Part shown: piece by piece, positions 28,922 to 38,418 of the stretch
Position numbering within the stretch: the first letter of the stretch is position 1
Layout of the letters: every line of letters begins with the position of its first letter
Source of the DNA: Salicibibacter cibarius
GTDB lineage: Bacteria > Bacillota > Bacilli > Bacillales > Marinococcaceae
Reading direction: 5' to 3'
Length of the DNA stretch: 64,000 nt
Assembly (NCBI RefSeq): GCF_016495725.1
Contig: NZ_CP054705.1
Location: forward strand, 1,674,001-1,738,000
Program-made: the position numbers and the translations under genes
The notes under the pieces: generated by a model
What the model was told of the DNA's origin: nothing
The model's database searches: none
What the model saw: only the letters and a program-made list of their open reading frames with translations

Positions 28922-30448
28922 TCAGTTCTTGCGGACATATTCTTGCTTTTCTTCGTCATAAGTCGCGTTTTCCACGAATTCAAATTCTTCGAGAATATGA
29001 TCCGCCGGCCGCTGATTGAGCAAGCTCACGATGATAATCGCCAAGCTTCCCAAAACAAATCCGGGAACGATTTCATAGAGGTCAAACAAGCCGCCTGCAA
29101 AGAAATTCCATACAATAACGGTGAGGCCGCCGGTGGCAATCCCGGCAACCGCTCCCCAGGCGGTCATGCGCCGCCAGAAAACGCTGAATAACATCACTGG
29201 GCCAAAGGCCGCGCCGAATCCGGCCCAGGCATATTCCACGAGTTCCAGCACCGTGCTCTCCGGGTCGTACGCCAAAAAGGTGGCAATGAGCGCAATCACG
29301 ATGACACCGGCACGGCCGACCCAGACGAGTTCATTTGCCGAAGCATTGGGTTTAATGAACCTTCGGTAGAAGTCCTCGGTAAGCGCGCTTGATGACACGA
29401 GCAGTTGTGAATCAATCGTGCTCATAATCGCGGCCAGGATGGCGGCGAGTAAAAAACCGGCGACCCAAGGGTTAAAGAGCACTTGCGTGAAAAGGATATA
29501 TGCGGTTTCTTCATCTGCCAATGGCGAGCCTGCGCCTGCCCCTTCAAAGTAAGCGATACCAATGAAGCCGACGAAAACCGCTCCAAGGAGGCCGAAAGTC
29601 ATCCACGTCATGCCGATAAAACGTGCCGCAGGGATTTCTTTTTCGGAACGAATGGCCATAAAACGGGTGATGATATGCGGTTGCCCAAAGTAACCAAGGC
29701 CCCACGCGAGTAGAGAAATGATCGCGATCGCCGAGGTGCCTGCGAAAGCATCCAAATAGGCAGGGTCGATATCTGCAATATGGGAAACCGTGCTGTTCCA
29801 TCCACCCATTTCGATTACGGCAACAATTGGAACGACGATAAGACCCAAAAACATGAGGATCCCCTGAATAAAATCGGTGTAACTGACAGCGAGAAACCCG
29901 CCTAAAAACGTATAGGAGATAATGACGATCGCGCCGATCCAAAGAGCGGTCTGATATTCCCAGCCAAAGGTGCTGGAAAATAAAAGTGCGCCGCCGACGA
30001 GACCCGATGATGTATAGAACGTAAAGAACAAAAGTATGAAAAATGCAGACACGATGCGTAACGTTTTCGTCTGTGTGATTTTTGTTTCATCGCGAAAGCG
30101 TTTATCTAGAAAGTCGGGTAGTGTAATCGCGTTCCGGGCAATTTCCGTGTAGCGGCGCAGCCGTTTGGCGAGAAATTGCCAATTTAGATAAGCCCCGATC
30201 GTTAACCCTATCGGCAGCCACATTTCGCTCATTCCCGACAAGTAGACAGCGCCGGGAAGCCCAAGGATCATGAACGCGCTCATATCGGAGGCTCCGGCGC
30301 TTAAAGCGGTCACCCAACTGTTCAATCTTCTGCCGCCTAAAACATAATCCGATAAAGTAGAAGTGGTACGGTAAAAGATAATCCCGATGATTATCATCCC
30401 GACGATGTAGATGATAAATGTTATTAACGTAGGAATATCAAGATCCAT
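28922..30448 (-). CDS. putP: Sodium/proline symporter
   Basis: A 508-residue sodium:solute symporter with about 13 helices. The core matches PutP/OpuE: GGRRLNSWVTALSAGASDMS (about 38-57, the sodium and proline site region), GLGYFGQPHIITRFMA and STIDSQLLVSSSALTEDFYR. It imports proline for use as nutrient or osmolyte. The catabolic genes upstream on the same strand favour a nutrient role. ATG 30448 has GGAGGGGAG. A 34-codon ORF overlaps its start by 11 bp. Confidence 0.92.
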   Translation of the reverse strand: MDLDIPTLITFIIYIVGMIIIGIIFYRTTSTLSDYVLGGRRLNSWVTALSAGASDMSAFMILGLPGAVYLSGMSEMWLPIGLTIGAYLNWQFLAKRLRRYTEIARNAITLPDFLDKRFRDETKITQTKTLRIVSAFFILLFFTFYTSSGLVGGALLFSSTFGWEYQTALWIGAIVIISYTFLGGFLAVSYTDFIQGILMFLGLIVVPIVAVIEMGGWNSTVSHIADIDPAYLDAFAGTSAIAIISLLAWGLGYFGQPHIITRFMAIRSEKEIPAARFIGMTWMTFGLLGAVFVGFIGIAYFEGAGAGSPLADEETAYILFTQVLFNPWVAGFLLAAILAAIMSTIDSQLLVSSSALTEDFYRRFIKPNASANELVWVGRAGVIVIALIATFLAYDPESTVLELVEYAWAGFGAAFGPVMLFSVFWRRMTAWGAVAGIATGGLTVIVWNFFAGGLFDLYEIVPGFVLGSLAIIIVSLLNQRPADHILEEFEFVENATYDEEKQEYVRKN

Positions 30449-30542
30449 TTTCTCCCCTCCTTGCTCTTAACAAACTGATCAAAGACAGAAGAACCGTTGC
30501 TAGCATTGGAACGAGCAACCAGAACCAGGTGGCAAACGACAT
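30438..30542 (-). CDS. 34-residue single-helix protein overlapping putP start
   Basis: A short ORF: ATG at 30542, stop at 30438, product MSFATWFWLLVPMLATVLLS (first 20) then LISLLRARRGENGS. It is one hydrophobic helix with a basic end on the inside. AAAGGGAGGG lies 5-6 bp before the ATG, and its 3' end overlaps putP by 11 bp, giving translational coupling. Tiny accessory proteins occur upstream of other sodium symporters, so it may be a symporter small subunit. That role is inference. Confidence 0.7.
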   Translation of the reverse strand: MSFATWFWLLVPMLATVLLSLISLLRARRGENGS

Positions 30543-30595
30543 CGTAACCCTCCCTTTACGTTGCGAATCCTCACGGGCTCGCATTTGGTCCGTTA

Positions 30596-30770
30596 GAGGG
30601 ATTAGTTTGAGTAAGTAATCCCTTAGGGAATCGCTTTTTGTTCGTTTGAGGGATTAAATCGAGTTAGTAATCCCTCTCAGAATCACTATCCGTCGGTGTG
30701 AGGGATTACATTGATTAAGTAATCCCTCATGGAATCATTTTCCCTCCGTTTGAGGGATTGTGGAATGTGC
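30596..30770. repeat. 52-bp-period hairpin array, GAGGGATTA type (3 units plus a partial)
   Basis: GAGGGATTA begins at 30596, 30648 and 30700, and a last copy (GAGGGATTG) at 30752. Its inverse TAATCCCTC or TAATCCCTT begins at 30616, 30668 and 30720. Units 2 and 3 are perfect 9-bp stems with 11-nt loops, and the period is exactly 52 bp. The array fills the gap between the small putP-linked ORF and the HAD gene and runs into the last codons of the HAD gene. The word GTAATCCC is shared with the arrays at 18677 and 55851. Confidence 0.93.
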
Positions 30771-31442
30771 CATTCCTTTGATTAATAACGCCAGTGTCGC
30801 CATATCGCCAACTAAATACGTTTCTTTTACATTCGCTGGCCGAATGTCGCCATAACGGTTCACCCAGCATGATTGAACACCTAATTCATGGGCTGGAACG
30901 ACATCATATTTGAAGCCGAAACCAACGTGAAGCAACTCTGATCGATCGACGCCTAATCGTTCCATGGCCAAATGAAACCCTCGATGATTGGCCTTATAAA
31001 CACCGGCCTGTTCGGCTGTAATGATTTCATCAAAATCAACCCCCAAATGTTTGACGGTTTCATTAATAATAGCGTCGTCCGTATTCGTAATCAGGGCTAT
31101 TTTGGTAAGTTTTTTTAATTCCAGCAAAGCTTTTTTGGCATCCGGGAAAGGCTCCCAGCTTCCCATGGATTCAGAGAAAGCGATACAATCATCCGTGCTA
31201 AAAGGATAACCACAGTCCCGAAACGACATCGCCATTGTATGTTTCAAGACTTCCTTATATGGACGGTAGTGATCTTGGATATAGGTGAACTGAATGCTTT
31301 CCCAATGTTTCTGAAGAGCGACAACATCAGCATCGTTTATATCATACTGACTCAAAATACGCTTAAAATAATTTTGAACGGCCTGATCCCAGTCAATGAT
31401 CGTTCCATAACAATCGAAAGTGATCGCTTTTGGTATCGCCAT
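30735..31442 (-). CDS. HAD-superfamily hydrolase, haloacid dehalogenase type II
   Basis: A 235-residue HAD hydrolase. Motif I is FDCYGTIIDW (residues 9-18, nucleophile Asp), motif II LITNTDD, with the downstream lysine near ANHRGF and motif IV in HVGFGFKYDVVPA. This is the haloacid dehalogenase type II subgroup, often found with proline catabolism in Bacilli. The substrate is unknown. Its final codons lie inside the repeat array at 30596-30770, so the C-terminus (HSTIPQTEGK) is partly repeat-encoded. AGGGAGG precedes ATG 31442. Confidence 0.83.
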   Translation of the reverse strand: MAIPKAITFDCYGTIIDWDQAVQNYFKRILSQYDINDADVVALQKHWESIQFTYIQDHYRPYKEVLKHTMAMSFRDCGYPFSTDDCIAFSESMGSWEPFPDAKKALLELKKLTKIALITNTDDAIINETVKHLGVDFDEIITAEQAGVYKANHRGFHLAMERLGVDRSELLHVGFGFKYDVVPAHELGVQSCWVNRYGDIRPANVKETYLVGDMATLALLIKGMAHSTIPQTEGK

Positions 31443-31499
31443 GATTAACCTCCCTATATAAATGTATATCGTTACTATATGACTTGTTATGATGCTTTA

Positions 31500-32417
31500 T
31501 TATTTAGAAAACATTCCCCGCAGGGCAAATGTAACGTTTTGCGGTCGCTCCGCCAACCGTCTCATGAAATAGCCGTACCAATCTCTGCCAAACGGGACGT
31601 ATGTGCGAAAACGGTAGCCTTCATCGACGAGGGTTTGTTGTAAATCGTTACGGAAACCGTAAAGCATTTGAAATTCGAACATGTCTCTCGGGATATGGTT
31701 TTTTTCTGTAAACGCTTTAATTTCGGCGATGATTTCATGGTCATGGGTGCCGATGGCTGCATAGCTTTCATTAAGCAGATGCGTTTGCACCATATTCACA
31801 AAGTTTTTGTCAATATCTTTTTTATCTTGATAGGCGATGGTTGATGATTCTTTATACGCTCCTTTGACGATGCGAAGCGGAACCCCAGCCAACTGTTCGG
31901 TATCCTCGATGCTTCTATGCAGGTAGGATTGCAAAACGGTGCCCACGTTGTCATATTTTTTTCGTAAGGCTCTTAAGATGTCCAGTGTCTGGCCATAGTG
32001 ATTGTAATCTTCCATATCGATGTTAATCGTGTTGTCATAGATGGCCGCGCGTTCGCAAAGTGCTGATATCTGTTGCCAACAGAGTGCTTCATCAACATCC
32101 AGTCCGAGTTTGGTGAGCTTAACGGAAAGGGTGCAATGGACGCCATGTTCGTGGAGAACATCCAGAGTATGCAGGCCTTCTCGCAGGGATTCGCGCGCTT
32201 CTTGGGCGTCATTGACGAACTCGCCAAGATGATCAAGAGTGACCATGCGACCGCTGTCATTCAAATCCTTAATTTTTTCGATCGCGCTTTCGACGGTCAA
32301 ACCGGCAACGACTTTTGAAGCCCCGAGTTTCAATCCCCATCGTTTTGCTCCTCTATTCAAGACTTTATTGTTTGATAACGAGCTAAAGAAATTACGGGAT
32401 AGTTTCTGTATCATCAT
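31500..32417 (-). CDS. putB: Proline dehydrogenase
   Basis: A 305-residue FAD-dependent proline dehydrogenase that oxidises proline to pyrroline-5-carboxylate at the membrane. The TIM-barrel motifs are visible: VTLDHLGEFV (about 58), SVKLTKLGLD (about 97), NIDMEDYNHY (about 131), LRIVKGAYKES (about 180), AIGTHDHEI, FEFQMLYGFR and YVPFGRDWYGYFMRRLAERP. The start is ATG 32417 or 32414 after GAGGGG. It lies between the HAD gene and P5C dehydrogenase, all co-directional. Confidence 0.93.
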   Translation of the reverse strand: MMIQKLSRNFFSSLSNNKVLNRGAKRWGLKLGASKVVAGLTVESAIEKIKDLNDSGRMVTLDHLGEFVNDAQEARESLREGLHTLDVLHEHGVHCTLSVKLTKLGLDVDEALCWQQISALCERAAIYDNTINIDMEDYNHYGQTLDILRALRKKYDNVGTVLQSYLHRSIEDTEQLAGVPLRIVKGAYKESSTIAYQDKKDIDKNFVNMVQTHLLNESYAAIGTHDHEIIAEIKAFTEKNHIPRDMFEFQMLYGFRNDLQQTLVDEGYRFRTYVPFGRDWYGYFMRRLAERPQNVTFALRGMFSK

Positions 32418-32447
32418 GGTGACCCCTCATAATCTATTTTAGAATTA

Positions 32448-32474
32448 GGACTCTGTCCCTGGGGACAGAGCCTA
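32448..32474 (-). terminator. Terminator-like hairpin between pruA and putB
   Basis: On the minus strand AGGCTCTGTCCC pairs with GGGACAGAGTCCT around a tight loop. It follows the pruA stop (32487) and could reduce readthrough into putB. There is no T-run longer than three. Confidence 0.5.
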
Positions 32475-32486
32475 TTTTCGTTTCCA

Positions 32487-34033
32487 TTAAAACTGATCGC
32501 AAACGGTTTTTGGATCCATAAAGTGGAGGATATATCCCGGACCACCGGCTTTGGAGTCGGTACCGGACAATTTAAAACCGCCGAATGGTTGGTAGCCAAC
32601 GATCGCTGCTGTACAACCGCGGTTAAAGTAAAGGTTGCCGACGTGAAATTCCCTGCGCGCTTTTTCCATGTGGGCCCGGTTGTTGGAAATGACCGAACCG
32701 GTTAAACCATAGTCTGTGTTGTTGGCAATATCGATGAGCTCTTGAAAGTCCTTCGCTTTCGCAAAGGCCACGACCGGCCCGAAGATTTCTTCCTGCATGA
32801 TACGCGCGTGTGGATCTGCGTCGGCAAAAATCGTCGGCTGGATGAAGTAGCCGTTGTCATCATTTCCGGTCCCGCCGGTCACGAGACGCGCTTCCTGTTT
32901 GCCGATATCAATGTAATCAAGAATTTTATCATAGGCGGCTTGCTCGCACACGGGTCCCATGTATGTCTCCGCCTTTTGTGGATCATCGACAGTCAGCTCT
33001 TCGGTTATTCTCGCCACTTTATCGAGAACTTCATCGTAGACGTCTTCATGAGCGACGACACGTGAGCATGCAGAACATTTTTGGCCGCTGAAACCGTAAG
33101 CCGATTGCACGATGGCTTCGGCGGCAAGGTTAAGATCAGCCTCATTGTCGACGATAATCGTATCTTTTCCGCCCATTTCAATCGCGGTCTTTTTCAAGAA
33201 GTTTTGGCCTGGCTGAACTTTTGCTGCTTTCTCGTAAATGCCAATGCCAACGTCTTTTGAGCCGGTGAAATTGATGAAGCGTGTTTTCGGATGTTCGACG
33301 AGATAGTCGCCGATTTCCCCGCCGCTCCCCGGAATAAAATTGACGACGCCCGCGGGCATACCTGCTTCTTCAAGCACTTCCATGAATTTATAGGTGATAA
33401 CCGGGGTAAGGCTTGCCGGTTTAAGCAAGATGGTATTGCCTGCGACCATCGGGCCAACGGTCGTTCCTGCCATGATGGCAAACGGCAAGTTCCAGGGGGA
33501 AATAGTCAAACCCACACCAAGGGTTGATACGTATATTGGTTGTGTTCAAACCAGCGGCTGTTGATGGCTTCGCCATCTTTAAGCTCGACCATTTGCCGCG
33601 CGTAATATTCCAGGAAATCGATCGCTTCGGCGGAATCGGCGTCTGCTTCTTTTCGTGTTTTCCCGATTTCATAAGCCATCCAAGCAGAGAATTCATGCTT
33701 GCGGCGGCGGGCGATGGCTGCGGCTCGGAAAAGTACGTTCGCGCGGGCTTCCGGATCCCAGCCGCTCCACACGTTGAATGCCTTTTGTGCTTTTTCCATT
33801 GCTTGTTCCGCAAGCGCTTGATCAGCTTTGGAAACGGTGCCAATAACTTCGTTTTTATCGGAAGGGTTTACCGATACAATTTTTTCGTCTGTCGTCACTC
33901 GCTCCCCGCCAATGATAAGGGGATATTCTTTGCCAAGCTCATTTTTCACCAATTGAAGCGCTGCTTCATACTCGGTACGGTTGTTACTATCTTGAAAATT
34001 TGTAAATGGTTCATGGGCGTACGGGACAACCAT
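32487..34033 (-). pseudogene. pruA: 1-pyrroline-5-carboxylate dehydrogenase, single frameshift
   Basis: An aldehyde dehydrogenase family enzyme that turns P5C into glutamate. Two frames cover it: residues to QPLVWV (33506-34033) and then from [11 protein letters not shown] (to 32487). Read with one more G (one more C on the plus strand at about 33517), the text becomes [13 protein letters not shown], the normal family sequence. Catalytic Cys (GQKCSACSR), Glu (AIEMGGKD) and the C-terminal [19 protein letters not shown] are intact. It is therefore either a recent pseudogene or a base-calling error. The ATG at 34033 has AAGGAGTG, downstream of a sigma-54 promoter. Confidence 0.88.
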
Positions 34034-34073
34034 TGGAATCACTCCTTGAAAAAATAAATTCACCCAATTACAA

Positions 34074-34090
34074 TGCAATGTTTATGCCAA
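34074..34090 (-). promoter_or_regulatory. Sigma-54 (SigL) promoter of pruA-putB operon
   Basis: On the minus strand TTGGCATAAACATTGCA has GG and GC exactly 10 bp apart, the -24/-12 pattern of sigma-54. It lies about 40 bp upstream of the pruA ATG and next to a sigma-54 activator gene. Confidence 0.85.
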
Positions 34091-34138
34091 AATAAAAGGG
34101 TGCCTAAGAGCGGTATTTAAAAAATGAAGATCAATAAA

Positions 34139-34175
34139 TGCAAAATAATTTTCGGCATGATGCAAAATTATTTGC
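34139..34175. promoter_or_regulatory. Two probable activator-binding sites (UAS)
   Basis: TGCAAAATAATTTTCGGCA (34139-34157) and GCAAAATTATTTGC (34162-34175) are two related dyads that resemble RocR-type upstream activating sequences. They lie 50-100 bp upstream of the -24/-12 element. The second overlaps the last codons of the activator gene. Confidence 0.7.
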
Positions 34176-35529
34176 TATATTTATCTAACTTGTATTGTAA
34201 ATTTTGTCGACTAATGCCGAGGGATTTTGCTGCTTGGGAAACATTGTCTTTGTTCGCTTTCATCGCCTGGATGATCAAGTTGTGTTCGATGAGGGCTAGG
34301 CGCTCCGGCAAGGATTCTTCCTGATGCAAATGTTTAGATAATCCTTTATGGGCGGGATGTGAATGTGACTGGCGCTCGCCAATGTGGGTCGGTAGGTGTT
34401 GAATATCAAAAACGGTTTCCTCGCTTAAAACATTCATCGCTCCCTCGATGATGTGCTCCAGCTCCCGAACGTTTCCCGGCCAATGATAGCTTTGCAGCAC
34501 TCTGAGAACCTCGTCGGAAAATTGCTGCACGTTTAAATGAAAGCGGTTATTATATTTTCGTAAAAAAAAGCGCGCGAGTGTGGTCGCATCACCTTTGCGT
34601 TCGCGCAATGGGGGAATAAACAGACTGACGACGCTTAAGCGGTAATAAAGATCTTTCCGCAAGCGTTCGGCTTCAATCGCCTCCAACGGATCTTCATTTA
34701 ACGTCGCCAACAAGCGAACGTCAAAGGGACGCTCCTTCGCCTCACCGACGCGAGTGACTTTCTTTTCCTGCAGGACGCGCAAAAGCTTAGGCTGCAAATG
34801 GAGCGGAAGGGCATTCACCTCATCCAAGAGCAATGTTCCGCCATCCGCTTGTTCAAATAAGCCGGGGCGGTCAATCGCACCGGTAAACGCGCCTTTTGCC
34901 GTTCCGAATAGAATGCCTTCCACAAGGCTTTCCGGAAGGGCAGCACAGTTTTGGGTAACGAACGCCTTGCCCTCACGTTCGCTCTCGTTATGAATGCTTT
35001 GTGCGAACAGTTCCTTGCCGGTACCGGTTTCACCAATAATCAAGACAGGAGAAGATGTACGAGAGGAACGACGCGCCTGCTCAACGATTTCCACAAAATT
35101 GGGGGATTCTCCGAGTAAATCCGAAAACTGAAAACGGGTACCTTCCTCGTTTGTGCGTTTGTCGCGCAGAATTTGTTCCATTTGACTGACATCTTTGGCG
35201 ATTTCCACGGCAGCGACGACTTCGTCATTATCCATTAATGGGTAAACATGGTTGATCGTCGTAATGACTTCACCTTTGGCATTAAAATACGTCTGTTTTT
35301 TGTTTTCAACGACACGAGCATATTTTAAGGCTTGGATGAGCCGGCTTTCTTTTTCATTTTGAAATTGAAAGACGTCCATAAACGGGCGGTCGGTAAAATC
35401 GGAAAACGTCATCGATTCGATTGCGCGCATTTTTTCGTTATAAATGAGCGGCTTTCTATCTTGATCGATGACCCGTATGCCAAGGTCGAGTTTGTCGAAC
35501 AATTGCGCATAAATGGACTTAGTCATCAT
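34168..35529 (-). CDS. Sigma-54-dependent activator, RocR-like
   Basis: A 453-residue enhancer-binding protein. An N-terminal PAS sensor (about 5-120, LGIRVIDQDRKPLIYNEKM) is followed by an AAA+ core with Walker A IGETGTGKELFAQ (about 166), the sigma-54-contact loop GAFTGA and Walker B GGTLLLDEVNALP, then a C-terminal Fis-type helix-turn-helix (VSQAAKSLGISRQNLQYKLD). Layout matches B. subtilis RocR. It likely senses a proline or arginine breakdown product and activates pruA-putB. It lies directly upstream of them on the same strand. Confidence 0.9.
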   Translation of the reverse strand: MMTKSIYAQLFDKLDLGIRVIDQDRKPLIYNEKMRAIESMTFSDFTDRPFMDVFQFQNEKESRLIQALKYARVVENKKQTYFNAKGEVITTINHVYPLMDNDEVVAAVEIAKDVSQMEQILRDKRTNEEGTRFQFSDLLGESPNFVEIVEQARRSSRTSSPVLIIGETGTGKELFAQSIHNESEREGKAFVTQNCAALPESLVEGILFGTAKGAFTGAIDRPGLFEQADGGTLLLDEVNALPLHLQPKLLRVLQEKKVTRVGEAKERPFDVRLLATLNEDPLEAIEAERLRKDLYYRLSVVSLFIPPLRERKGDATTLARFFLRKYNNRFHLNVQQFSDEVLRVLQSYHWPGNVRELEHIIEGAMNVLSEETVFDIQHLPTHIGERQSHSHPAHKGLSKHLHQEESLPERLALIEHNLIIQAMKANKDNVSQAAKSLGISRQNLQYKLDKYSK

Positions 35530-35582
35530 CAGCTCTCCCTTCTAAGAGCATCGTAGCAAAAAATTTTGCGGCTTTCATCTTG

Positions 35583-36581
35583 CTACATTCCTAAGTCTTC
35601 TATAAAAGCCTGCAGCCGTTCCTGAAATTCCATCGTCGTCACCGTATACGCCTCCGTATGACCGGCATCCGGGACGATCCATAATTCCGGTTCACCCCCG
35701 GCAGCCTCGTAGAGTTCATCGGCCATGTCAGTCGGAACGAGCTCATCCTCATTGCCATGGATGAGAAATAAAGGGAGCGTGTTATCTTTTATTTGCTCAA
35801 TTGTAGAAGCTTCCGTAAATGTATATCCGGCTCGAATATTGGTGACGAGACTAGTGATATTCAGGAGCGGAAAAGCAGGCAGGCCGTATAAATGCTGCAG
35901 TTGATGCGTCAGTTCCTCTTCCACGGTCGTGTAAGCGCTGTCAGCCACAATTCCTCGTACTTCATCGGGAAGGTCTTCTCCGCTCGCCATTAAAACGGTG
36001 GCCGCCCCCATCGATTCTCCGTGCAAGAGAATGTTTTCGGCATCATACTCGTCGATAAGCATATCGACCCAGTCAAGATAATCGAAACGGTCATGCCAAC
36101 CAAAACCAATATAATCTCCTTCACTTTCTCCGTGGCCGCGTGCATCCGGTTTTAAGACATCAAAGCCTTGGTCGTGATAAAACTCCACGTATTCATCCAT
36201 GTTTTCTTTTTGACTGCGGTAACCATGGGCGAGGATGACTGCATTGCCATCGGAATCCTCGGTCGGTATGAAACTCGCGGCCAACTGCAGATCATCATAG
36301 CTCGTGAGCGCTACCTCGATTTGTTCCTGTTCGTTATACCAGTCTTGTGCTTCTTCGAGTAATTGTTGATCTTCCGGATCAGCCAACGCATCCGCGTCCG
36401 TATCTTCACTATGTAGGCTAATATCACCGCCTCGCTGGACACTTTCCCGATAAAAATAGTTGCTCGCCAGTATCAGCCCAATAATAACAATTCCAATAAA
36501 AATCCTGATATATTCACAGAAATTCGCAAATGAATGATTAATCCCCTGATCATAGGGCATACAGCTGAAATGAATGTTCAT
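35583..36581 (-). CDS. Membrane-anchored alpha/beta hydrolase, 5' end replaced by IS
   Basis: A 332-codon frame: an N-terminal helix (about 26-44), then an extracytoplasmic alpha/beta hydrolase with nucleophile HGESMGA (about 190), Asp in HGNEDELVP and His in DAGHTEAY. The substrate is unknown. The IS1380-type end begins at about 36545, so the first 12 or so codons come from the insertion element, and no good ribosome-binding site is visible. In the native part no in-frame ATG precedes the helix, so the original start is probably lost and expression may be abolished. Confidence 0.7.
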   Translation of the reverse strand: MNIHFSCMPYDQGINHSFANFCEYIRIFIGIVIIGLILASNYFYRESVQRGGDISLHSEDTDADALADPEDQQLLEEAQDWYNEQEQIEVALTSYDDLQLAASFIPTEDSDGNAVILAHGYRSQKENMDEYVEFYHDQGFDVLKPDARGHGESEGDYIGFGWHDRFDYLDWVDMLIDEYDAENILLHGESMGAATVLMASGEDLPDEVRGIVADSAYTTVEEELTHQLQHLYGLPAFPLLNITSLVTNIRAGYTFTEASTIEQIKDNTLPLFLIHGNEDELVPTDMADELYEAAGGEPELWIVPDAGHTEAYTVTTMEFQERLQAFIEDLGM

Positions 36582-37771
36582 CTAATAAATGAAAAAAGAA
36601 TCCGTTTCTGTTAGAGTTAAATCAAGGAAAAAATAACCACAGAAAGGATTCTTCTGATGACTACTTTAACGCAAATAACCCTGGATTTCAATCGCAAAAT
36701 GAAGCTGTCGAATGATGGAGGTGCTCTTTCCTCTGATACAGGTGAGATCTTATTTCGAGAGTTCGAGGAAAAACTTGGTTTCTTTCGCACCTTGGATAAA
36801 CATCTGGATCTGAAAGACGAAAGACTGTATCATTTTCATTCGAATGAGCAAATGCTTCGACAAAAAATTTATCAGATGATTGCCGGCTATGCTGAAGATG
36901 ATGCGGCGGATAAATTAACAAATGATCCTGTGTTTAAGCACATCATTGAAACGGATGCGTTAGCCTCTCAACCCACTTTATCTCGCTTTTTCCCGCGATT
37001 TAATGAGGAATCGACCGACCAACTCAATCATGCCAACCGGGAGCTTTTAGATAAAGTCCACCAAGTGAGGAGCTCAAAGAGTCTTATCTTTGATTTGGAC
37101 TCCACACATGCCGATACATACGGCGAGCAAGAATCTACAGCTTTCAATGCCCATTACGGAACCGTCGGCTTTCACCCGATGGTCGCTTTCGATGGCCTGA
37201 CCGGTGATTTTATGAAGGCTCAACTCCGACCGGGCAACGTCTATACCTCTAATGGGGTTGTGGATTTTGTGAAGCCCTGATCACCCATTACAATGAAACG
37301 TTTCCGGAAACGATCCCGTTTCTGCGCGGGGACAGTGGCTTTGCGGTTCCAGAGCTGTACAAGTTATGTGAAGACGAATCCGTCTATTACGTGATTCGTT
37401 TGAAGTCCAACCCAAACCTGCAACGACTGGCAGAGGAACTTCGTCCTTCAACGATGCCATCTGACGTTACACAATCCGAATACTATTATGAGGAAACCGA
37501 GTACCAAGCGAAATCATGGGCCAAGCCCCGAAAAGTCATCATTCAATCGGTTCGTCCGGCTGGCGAATTGTTTTTCACACATGCATTCTTTGCCACAAAC
37601 CTATTCGATGCCTTCTCTCCCAAGGAGGTCGTCCGCTCTTACCAAAAACGTGGAACGATGGAGAATTATATTAAGGAAGCCAAAAATGGTTTTGACTTGG
37701 ATCGAATGAGTAGCCATTCGTTTCAAGCCAACGAAGCAAGGATGATGTTCAGCTTGTTAGCGTACAATTTA

Positions 37772-38418
37772 AGTTATAGAAGCGTGGTCTAACTCCACCG
37801 TCTTTAGACGGTATAAGCTTTTAGCCTTGCCTTTGAATGTCCATACTTAAACCGAGGTGAGCGTATGGATGAATACAAAAGAAGTAGCCACGCGGTCTAT
37901 GACATCAAATACCACATTATATGGGTTACAAAGTATAGATATCATGTGTTACGTGGCGACATTGCCCGCCGAGTAAGGGAACTAATCAGACAAGGATGTG
38001 AAGCGAGAGGGATTACGATACTACAAGGAAGTGTAGGGAAAGACCATATTCACTTATTATTGTCCTGTCCGCCGAGCATAGCACCGAGTAAGATATTGCA
38101 ATATCTCAAAGGGAGATCATCAAGGTTAATCCAAGACGAATTCCCCGCCCTGAAGAAAAGATATTGGGGTCAGCACTTATGGGCGAGAGGATATTTTTGT
38201 GCAACAGTAGGAAATGTGACGGAAGAAATCATTAGAAATTATATCGAAAACCAGACCAGCGAGAAGAGGAACGATATATTCAGGATTGATGATTGAGTTC
38301 CAGTCAAAATCAGTATGCTTGAGCTTAAGGTCTTTCAGCAGACTTCAGTCTGAAATGCGACTTTCAGTCGCGGACAATTTATGTCCAAATCCACCTGCTT
38401 TAGCAGGTGGGTCGTTTA
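37772..38418 (+). mobile_element. IS200/IS605-type element inserted in the IS1380 transposase
   Basis: A 647-bp element. Removing it restores the IS1380 reading AYNL-TNWLRTLCF. Left-end hairpin CCGTC..GACGG lies near 37797-37811, right-end hairpin CCACCTGC..GCAGGTGG at 38391-38410. The flanking tetramer TTTA (37768-37771) is matched at the right end (38415-38418), as expected for single-strand Y1 transposition without duplication. A second copy of its left end is at 39321-39347. Confidence 0.85.
37865..38296 (+). CDS. tnpA: IS200/IS605-family Y1 transposase TnpA
   Basis: A 143-residue HUH-type tyrosine transposase. The HUH motif is in KDHIHLLLSCPP (about 60) and the catalytic Tyr in EEIIRNYIENQ (about 127). 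The typical HAVYDIKYHIIWVTKYRY N-terminus is present. It cuts and rejoins single-stranded DNA at hairpin ends. It looks intact, with GAGGTGAGCGT before the ATG. No tnpB is present in this element. Confidence 0.93.
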   Translation: MDEYKRSSHAVYDIKYHIIWVTKYRYHVLRGDIARRVRELIRQGCEARGITILQGSVGKDHIHLLLSCPPSIAPSKILQYLKGRSSRLIQDEFPALKKRYWGQHLWARGYFCATVGNVTEEIIRNYIENQTSEKRNDIFRIDD

